Source: Simplicispira psychrophila DSM 11588
GTDB taxonomy: Bacteria > Pseudomonadota > Gammaproteobacteria > Burkholderiales > Burkholderiaceae_C
Reading direction: 5' to 3'
DNA length: 64,000 nucleotides
NCBI RefSeq assembly: GCF_000688255.1
Contig: NZ_JHYS01000013.1
Span: 27,737-91,736 of the forward strand
Shown: piece after piece, positions 63,984-64,000 of the stretch
How the letters are laid out: every line of letters starts with the position of its first letter
How positions within the stretch are numbered: position 1 is the first letter of the stretch
Made by a program: the position numbers and the translations under genes
Notes under the pieces: model-generated
The model's input: only the letters and a program-made list of their open reading frames with translations
The model's database searches: none
Told to the model about the DNA's origin: nothing

Positions 63984-64000
63984 ATATTTTATGTTGTAAA

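Overview
The window is high-GC proteobacterial DNA and most likely comes from a steroid-degrading member of the Burkholderiales, probably a Comamonadaceae. The evidence is the gene content and order (tesA2 divergent from tesA1-D-E-F-G, as in Comamonas testosteroni apart from the divergence), a LuxR-type TesR/TeiR-like regulator, and seven copies of a short dispersed repeat of a kind I associate with Comamonadaceae genomes. Nearly all of it is one large steroid (bile-acid or sterol type) catabolic region, with two blocks of unrelated DNA.

Layout. 1-8093: beta-oxidation genes (acyl-CoA dehydrogenases, two thiolases, two short-chain dehydrogenases, a MaoC hydratase). 8219-9340: a TesR-like regulator. 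9577-18316: a type I restriction-modification island (hsdM, a DUF1016 fragment, a HEPN/MNT pair whose MNT frame runs into hsdS, fic, hsdR), rich in palindromes and carrying repeats inside its reading frames. 18357-21796 (minus): an MMPL/RND transporter with a YCF48-like periplasmic partner. 22077-24239: an Ltp2-type aldolase and a DUF35-MaoC protein. 24329-25464: decayed genes. 25655-30365 (minus): tesG-F-E-D-A1, the lower pathway for rings A/B. 30629-36074: tesA2, two ketosteroid dehydrogenase-type flavoproteins and an SDR. 36187-38898: a KshB-like reductase and a FadD3-like ligase. 38934-40631: a chemoreceptor. 40693-42413: enoyl-CoA hydratase and SDR. 42463-47467: a five-gene side-chain module resembling the actinobacterial igr operon (ChsH2-, ACAD, ChsH1-, Ltp2- and ACAD-like). 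47514-54553: two acyl-CoA ligases, a metallo-beta-lactamase-fold protein and an ACAD pair. 54883-57851: DUF1329 and DUF1302 outer-membrane-associated proteins. 58030-63588: a cell-envelope block (DedA, a DUF347 pseudogene, PAP2 phosphatase, ArnC- and ArnT-like glycosyltransferases, a gtrA gene with an amber stop, a ChbG/YdjC deacetylase). 63908-63983 (minus): tRNA-Asn.

How it fits together (inference from families): DUF1302/DUF1329 and MMPL/YCF48 move steroid across the envelope. Ligases activate the side chain, ACAD pairs, hydratases and aldolases shorten it, flavoprotein dehydrogenases desaturate ring A, and TesA1A2/D/E/F/G open and degrade ring A. FadD3-like ligase and the remaining beta-oxidation genes handle the C/D rings. 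The ring-cleavage extradiol dioxygenase (TesB) and the oxygenase partner of KshB (KshA) are not in this window.

The strongest new observation is a 20-bp inverted repeat, consensus CATCGTC-N6-GACGATG, found six times, always in intergenic DNA in front of catabolic or transport operons. It is a good candidate for the TesR operator and defines a regulon across the window. The second is the open reading frame that joins an MNT nucleotidyltransferase to HsdS through a palindromic repeat. All calls come from reading the sequence and translations; no database search was run.
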